Assembly: GCA_937982605.1 (NCBI GenBank) | Contig: CALJLC010000418.1 | Span: forward strand, 1 to 5,757 | Length of the DNA: 5,757 bases | Direction: 5' to 3' | Source of the DNA: an uncultured Gemmatimonadales bacterium | Lineage (GTDB): Bacteria; Gemmatimonadota; Gemmatimonadetes; Longimicrobiales; Gaopeijiaceae | Shown: positions 4,801 through 5,757 of the stretch, in pieces | Numbering within the stretch: position 1 is the stretch's first letter | Layout of the letters: each line of letters starts with the position of its first letter | The notes under the pieces: model-generated | Seen by the model: the letters and a program-made list of their open reading frames with translations, nothing else | The model's database searches: none | What the model was told of the DNA's origin: nothing | Translations under genes and position numbers: made by a program

Positions 4801-5757
4801 TCAGTAGTAGACCCACCATTTGGGGCCGGGAAAGAGGAACGCCAGCCCCTCCCGGAGGCGGTCCCGCCAGTTCTCCCAGTTGTGCCCGTCGGGCGCCTCG
4901 ACGAAGCGCACGTCCATGCCGGTCCTGCGCAGCACCGGCGCGAGCGAGCGGTTCTCGTAGATGAGCGACTCGTACGTGCCGCAGCTCATGAAGACGCGCC
5001 GGCTCACGGGGACGGGTCGGCTCCGGTACCCGTTCACCATCTCGGCGATCGGATCGAAGATCGGGCTCCGGTCGTGCGGGCCGATGTCGCTGAACGCGAA
5101 GGATCCCGACTGCAGGAGGAGCCGCCCGAACACGCCCGGATAGCGGAGGGCGGTGGAGAAGGAAGCGACCGCGCCGAGGCTCGCTCCCATCAGCCCACGG
5201 CCGGCGGGCGTGCCGAGCAGCGGCAGCTCGCGCTCGAGCAGGGGCACGAGCTCCTCGGCCACGTAGCGGGCGTGCTCGGGCGAGTCCCGGTACTGCTCCA
5301 TCCGGTCGGGCGGCTGGGTGAGCGCCACGACCATCCCGGGGATGTCCAGCCGGTGGATCAGGTTGTCGAGGACGGTCTGGAGGCTCGCGAAGCGCAGGTA
5401 GTCCTGCCCGTCGTGCACGACGAGGAGCGGGTAGCGGCGAGACGTCCGGAAGCGGGCCGGCCGGTACAGCGTGACGCGCCTCGGCTCGCCGAGCGCCTCG
5501 CTCCGCACGACCCGCTCCTCCAGCGACCCCTCAGGCGCCGCCGGATCGGGCTCGATCCACGCCGGCGTCTCGTAGCCGATGGCGTGGGCGACCGAGTTGG
5601 CGCCGAAGGGGTCGTGCGCCACGCGCGGGTTGAGCGGGTCCCGGATCCACGTCGAGCGACGTCCGGTCGTGACCTCGAGCTTGTACTCGACGCGCGAGCG
5701 CGGCGGCAGGTCGAGCACGTAGAACCAGAGGTCGGTGCCCGCGATGCGCGTGAAGGG
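4801..5757 (-). CDS. Fes-like PF00756 esterase with an N-terminal E-set-like segment (5' end beyond the window)
   Basis: The visible part is 318 residues, ending at a TGA at 4803-4801; the true start lies beyond the right edge. The GTG at 5718 is not taken as the start because family-like sequence (FTRIAGTDLWFYVLDLPP) continues upstream to the edge. Residues about 1-75 resemble the beta-rich E-set (CBM48/Fes N-terminal-like) domain that precedes the catalytic domain in enterochelin-esterase relatives. From about 94 the alpha/beta-hydrolase fold follows: strand YPLLVVHDGQDY, nucleophile elbow Gly191-Ala-Ser193-Leu-Gly195, probable acid Glu263 in CGTYE, and base His292 in DGHNWENW. The protein ends in an unusual aromatic run, PKWWVYY. 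No signal peptide can be judged without the true N-terminus. It is predicted to be a serine esterase or acyltransferase of unknown substrate; an actual siderophore role is unsupported, as no siderophore genes are visible. Confidence 0.85.
   Translation of the reverse strand, partial: PFTRIAGTDLWFYVLDLPPRSRVEYKLEVTTGRRSTWIRDPLNPRVAHDPFGANSVAHAIGYETPAWIEPDPAAPEGSLEERVVRSEALGEPRRVTLYRPARFRTSRRYPLLVVHDGQDYLRFASLQTVLDNLIHRLDIPGMVVALTQPPDRMEQYRDSPEHARYVAEELVPLLERELPLLGTPAGRGLMGASLGAVASFSTALRYPGVFGRLLLQSGSFAFSDIGPHDRSPIFDPIAEMVNGYRSRPVPVSRRVFMSCGTYESLIYENRSLAPVLRRTGMDVRFVEAPDGHNWENWRDRLREGLAFLFPGPKWWVYY

Noticed and set aside
3326..4807. Plus-strand open frame of about 490 codons opposite the ATP-grasp gene
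   Set aside because: It is an antisense shadow with repetitive Val/Arg/Glu composition. The opposite strand holds clear ATP-grasp motifs.
4489..4819. Small open frames across the tandem repeat that could encode a repeat peptide
   Set aside because: The second period is 62 bases, which is not a multiple of three, so the repeats fall in different frames. No start has a ribosome binding site.
4801..5757. Siderophore (enterobactin) esterase assignment for the large esterase
   Set aside because: The similarity is at the fold-family level, and no siderophore synthesis or uptake gene is visible.

Overview
This is a GC-rich (roughly 70 %) bacterial chromosomal window with dense coding, strongly G/C-biased third codon positions and few clear Shine-Dalgarno sites. 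That fits a high-GC soil-type lineage such as Gemmatimonadota, Actinomycetota or a deltaproteobacterium-like group. The sequence alone does not settle the phylum. I see no tRNA, rRNA, insertion sequence or CRISPR array.

Layout from left to right: (1) positions 1-130, minus strand, hold the first 43 codons of an unidentified protein that runs off the left edge, with a good ribosome binding site. (2) Positions 131-321 are a divergent intergenic region with a possible minus-strand promoter, a G/C hairpin and a perfect 12-bp palindrome. (3) Positions 322-2478, plus strand, encode a complete 718-residue alpha-glucan (glycogen) phosphorylase of the type with an N-terminal DUF3417 domain. (4) Only 11 bp further on, in convergent orientation, ends a minus-strand cluster. 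In transcription order it is a Fes-type (PF00756) alpha/beta-hydrolase esterase with an N-terminal E-set-like segment (4801 to beyond the right edge), a 308-bp spacer carrying a 60/62-bp hairpin-forming tandem repeat, a 418-residue RimK/glutathione-synthetase-like ATP-grasp protein (4492-3236), and a second, compact esterase of 249 residues (3239-2490). The compact esterase starts at a GTG that overlaps the ATP-grasp stop in a GTGA junction.

Functionally, the phosphorylase releases glucose-1-phosphate from storage glucan. The minus-strand cluster pairs one predicted ATP-dependent carboxylate ligase with two predicted serine esterases or acyltransferases. Both esterases keep a recognisable Ser-Glu-His triad with matching spacing. 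The obvious hypothesis is a small pathway that makes an amide, peptide or ester conjugate and then transfers or hydrolyses it. The substrate cannot be read from the sequence. This esterase / ATP-grasp / esterase arrangement and the repeat within it are the most interesting parts of the window. A link to glucan metabolism is suggested only by adjacency to the phosphorylase and by the E-set-like segment.
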